From contig JAAYVE010000021.1 of the NCBI GenBank assembly GCA_012517315.1, positions 1-64,000 on the forward strand: DNA of 64,000 bases, in the 5' to 3' direction. The position numbers and the translations under genes were made by a program. The DNA comes from Deltaproteobacteria bacterium. Its GTDB lineage: Bacteria > Desulfobacterota > Syntrophobacteria > Syntrophobacterales > Syntrophobacteraceae. This document shows, one piece after another, positions 62,217 to 64,000 of the stretch (positions are counted from its first letter, which is position 1; every line of letters starts with the position of its first letter). The notes under the pieces are model-generated. The model made no database searches. It was not told where the DNA came from and saw only the letters and a list, made by a program, of their open reading frames with translations.

Positions 62217-64000
62217 GTGATTCGCATTGTCCATTGTAAAATTAAGGGAAGGGCGAGATACAAGATCCCCGATCTCTATCGCAGCAGGCCCCTGAAGGAA
62301 TACCTGGAAAGCCGCCTTTCCGCCAACGGGGACGTGCTCTCGGTGTTTGCGAGCGATCTCACGGGGAACGTGTTGCTCCTTTTCAACTCGGGCAATTCGT
62401 GGCAATCCATGGGGAAAGTCCTGACGGATCTCATGGAGGAATACCATTCGAGGTCTGCCGCTGCGTCGGGTGGGGTGAAGTGCGGGCTCCATTCCCTTCC
62501 GGCTCAAGAAACCGGGGAAGCGCAGTCGAGGGAGTCCAAAGGGGAGTTGAAGCTTTCCCTCGGGAAGATGTCGAAATCGCTCCTTTCCCTCGTGGGACGA
62601 GAGGAGCAGCCCGCCCATTCATGGCATGCCATGACAGCCGAGGCGGTTCTCTCCGCGTGCCGGTCACGGTGGAAAGAGGGTTTGTCCCAGGAGGAAGCTC
62701 GTGCCGGCCTCCTGAAATACGGCGCCAACGCCCTTCCTGAACCTGCCGTTCGCTCGAGGCTCGGCATGTTTGTGGGGCAGTTCCTGTCCCTCCCTGTGGC
62801 CCTCCTGGGGGCTGCGGCGGCGATTTCCATCGCTACGGGAGGCATTGCCGATGCCCTGGTGATCCTGGGCGTGGTGGGCATCAACGCGGCCATCGGTTTT
62901 GTCACCGAAAGCGAAGCGGAGCGCACCATCGCCTCCCTCAAGCACCTCGTGAAGCCCAACGCCCACGTGATCCGGGAGCGGGTCACGCGGGAGATTCCCG
63001 TGGAAGAGGTGGTGCCGGGGGACCTCGTCGTGCTGCGTCCGGGAACGTATGTGCCTGCGGACGCCCGTGTGGTGGAAGCCTACAATCTCAGTGTGGACGA
63101 GTCGGCCCTCACGGGGGAGAGCCTCCCCGTGCACAAGAGTTGTGAGGCCCTGGCCGGGGAGGACCTCCCCCTCGCGGACCGGGTGAACATGGTCTTCATG
63201 GGGACGCTCGTGACAGGGGGGCAGGGGGTTGCCGTCGTAGTGGCAACGGGCGGGCATGCGGAAATGGGGCGGCTCCAGAGGCTCGTCGGCGAGGCTTCGG
63301 CTCCGGAAACCCCGATGGAGAGGCAGTTGGAGCAGATGGGCAATCAACTGGTCCTCATCAGTGGGGGGGTCTGCGCTGTCGTGTTTTGCATCGGGTTCCT
63401 GAGGGGCTACGGTCTGCTGCAGATGCTCCAGAGTTCCATTTCCCTGGCTGTGGCGGCTGTTCCCGAAGGGCTTCCCACCATCGCCACGATGACCCTCGCC
63501 CTGGGCATCCGTAAGATGCGCCGCCACCAGGTGCTCATTCGCAAGCTGGATGCGGTGGAGACCCTGGGGGCCCTCCAGACCATCTGCTTTGACAAGACGG
63601 GGACGGTCACCGAAAACCGCATGTCCGTGCGCAGGGTGTACGCAGGGATGCGGCACGTGACGGTTGTGGACGGAACCTTTCGATGCGATTCCGGCCCGCT
63701 GGATCTGCATAATTTTGAGGACCTGCGGCAACTTCTGAAGGTGTGCGTCCTATGCAGTGAAACCCACATCATTCGCAAAAACGAAACATACAAGTTGAAG
63801 GGCACTTCCACGGAAAACGCCCTCGTTTGGATGAGTCTCTGTTCCGGGTTGGACGTCGTGGGGCTGCGGCGTGCGCATCCGTTGATCAAAACGCGGCACA
63901 GAACGGAGGACCGCCATTTCATGGCGACCCTCCACCGGATGGAGGACGGCAGGAGGCTCATGGCCGTCAAGGGGAGCCCCCTGGAGGTCCTGGCCATGTG
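62217..64000 (+). CDS. P-type cation ATPase with N-terminal HMA2-like domain (partial)
   Basis: The gene starts at GTG 62217 and runs open past the right edge (at least 594 codons). Residues 1-80 form an HMA2-like domain (CKIKGRARYKI, then DLTGNVLLLFNSGN), followed by a linker. A P-type ATPase follows: N-terminal LSQEEARAGLLKYGANALPE, actuator TGES at 299-302, TM4 motif PEGLP at 416-420, and phosphorylation site DKTGT from Asp459. PEGLP is the hallmark of P2-type (Ca/Na/H-like) pumps, not the CPC/SPC of heavy-metal P1B pumps, so the HMA2-like front end on a P2-like core is notable and resembles the mycobacterial CtpH/CtpI group. The ion is unknown. No good ribosome site was found, though MIRIVHCK as the start fits the domain. 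Confidence 0.88.
   Translation, partial: MIRIVHCKIKGRARYKIPDLYRSRPLKEYLESRLSANGDVLSVFASDLTGNVLLLFNSGNSWQSMGKVLTDLMEEYHSRSAAASGGVKCGLHSLPAQETGEAQSRESKGELKLSLGKMSKSLLSLVGREEQPAHSWHAMTAEAVLSACRSRWKEGLSQEEARAGLLKYGANALPEPAVRSRLGMFVGQFLSLPVALLGAAAAISIATGGIADALVILGVVGINAAIGFVTESEAERTIASLKHLVKPNAHVIRERVTREIPVEEVVPGDLVVLRPGTYVPADARVVEAYNLSVDESALTGESLPVHKSCEALAGEDLPLADRVNMVFMGTLVTGGQGVAVVVATGGHAEMGRLQRLVGEASAPETPMERQLEQMGNQLVLISGGVCAVVFCIGFLRGYGLLQMLQSSISLAVAAVPEGLPTIATMTLALGIRKMRRHQVLIRKLDAVETLGALQTICFDKTGTVTENRMSVRRVYAGMRHVTVVDGTFRCDSGPLDLHNFEDLRQLLKVCVLCSETHIIRKNETYKLKGTSTENALVWMSLCSGLDVVGLRRAHPLIKTRHRTEDRHFMATLHRMEDGRRLMAVKGSPLEVLAM

Noticed and set aside
59553-64000. Direct assignment of the cluster as a known ferrosome (fez) operon
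   Set aside because: Described FezB pumps are P1B-type, whereas this ATPase has the P2-type PEGLP motif. Only an analogy is kept.
1-64000. CRISPR arrays, tRNA or rRNA genes
   Set aside because: No regularly spaced repeats with unique spacers, no cloverleaf with a T-loop GGTTCGAATCC-type sequence, and no rRNA-like stretch was noticed on reading both strands. Short structured RNAs could still be missed without a covariance search.

Overview
The window looks like chromosome from a GC-rich, anaerobic sulfate-reducing Desulfobacterota, most plausibly a relative of the Syntrophobacteria. The strongest marker is a complete qmoABC operon, the membrane complex that feeds electrons to adenylylsulfate reductase during sulfate respiration. 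The TAXI-TRAP transporter, the DUF362 protein, the sigma-54 regulation and the general codon and GC style agree with this. The genus is an inference; no rRNA or other phylogenetic marker lies in the window. No tRNA, rRNA or CRISPR array was seen.

Layout. 1-5 kb: the tail of an IS1380-like transposase, a decayed gene for a large secreted repeat protein broken by three frame changes, and an exported methyltransferase-fold protein. 5-24 kb: an AAA+ ATPase facing a sensor kinase/NtrC-type regulator pair, then an almost complete Tad (Flp pilus) locus: flp, prepilin peptidase, cpaB, secretin, a small secreted protein, tadE, a tadG-like gene, tadZ, tadA, tadB, tadC, tadD. Upstream of flp are a sigma-54-type promoter and two matching dyad sites spaced like enhancer sites, so the adjacent NtrC-type protein probably switches on pilus synthesis.

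24-33 kb: two groups of tightly overlapping genes for envelope or lipid-glycan functions. One has a Sel1-repeat protein, an FAD oxidoreductase, GtrA and a GT-C-like membrane protein. The other has a large unassigned membrane protein, a Tat-exported DUF362 protein and a terpene-cyclase-fold protein. 33-38 kb: two convergent ExeA-like membrane-anchored ATPases, a PilZ protein, a coiled-coil protein and a secreted ComEA-type helix-hairpin-helix protein. 38-48 kb: a general amino-acid ABC transporter (aapJQMP), a DapB-like dehydrogenase and a TAXI-type TRAP transporter behind a good sigma-70 promoter. 48-54 kb: a leftward group with a hybrid sensor kinase, methyltransferase, left-handed beta-helix protein, CoA-binding protein, cupin and small membrane protein. 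54-59.3 kb: qmoABC, closed by a strong intrinsic terminator.

59.5-64 kb is the most unusual region. Five same-strand genes encode three proteins with a shared HMA2-like motif (one fused to a P-type ATPase), a DUF5132-type membrane protein, and a protein built from six tandem 22-residue amphipathic repeats like those of apolipoproteins. Together they suggest a membrane-associated metal-handling system, possibly involving a protein-coated membrane surface or compartment. The ATPase gene runs off the right edge.
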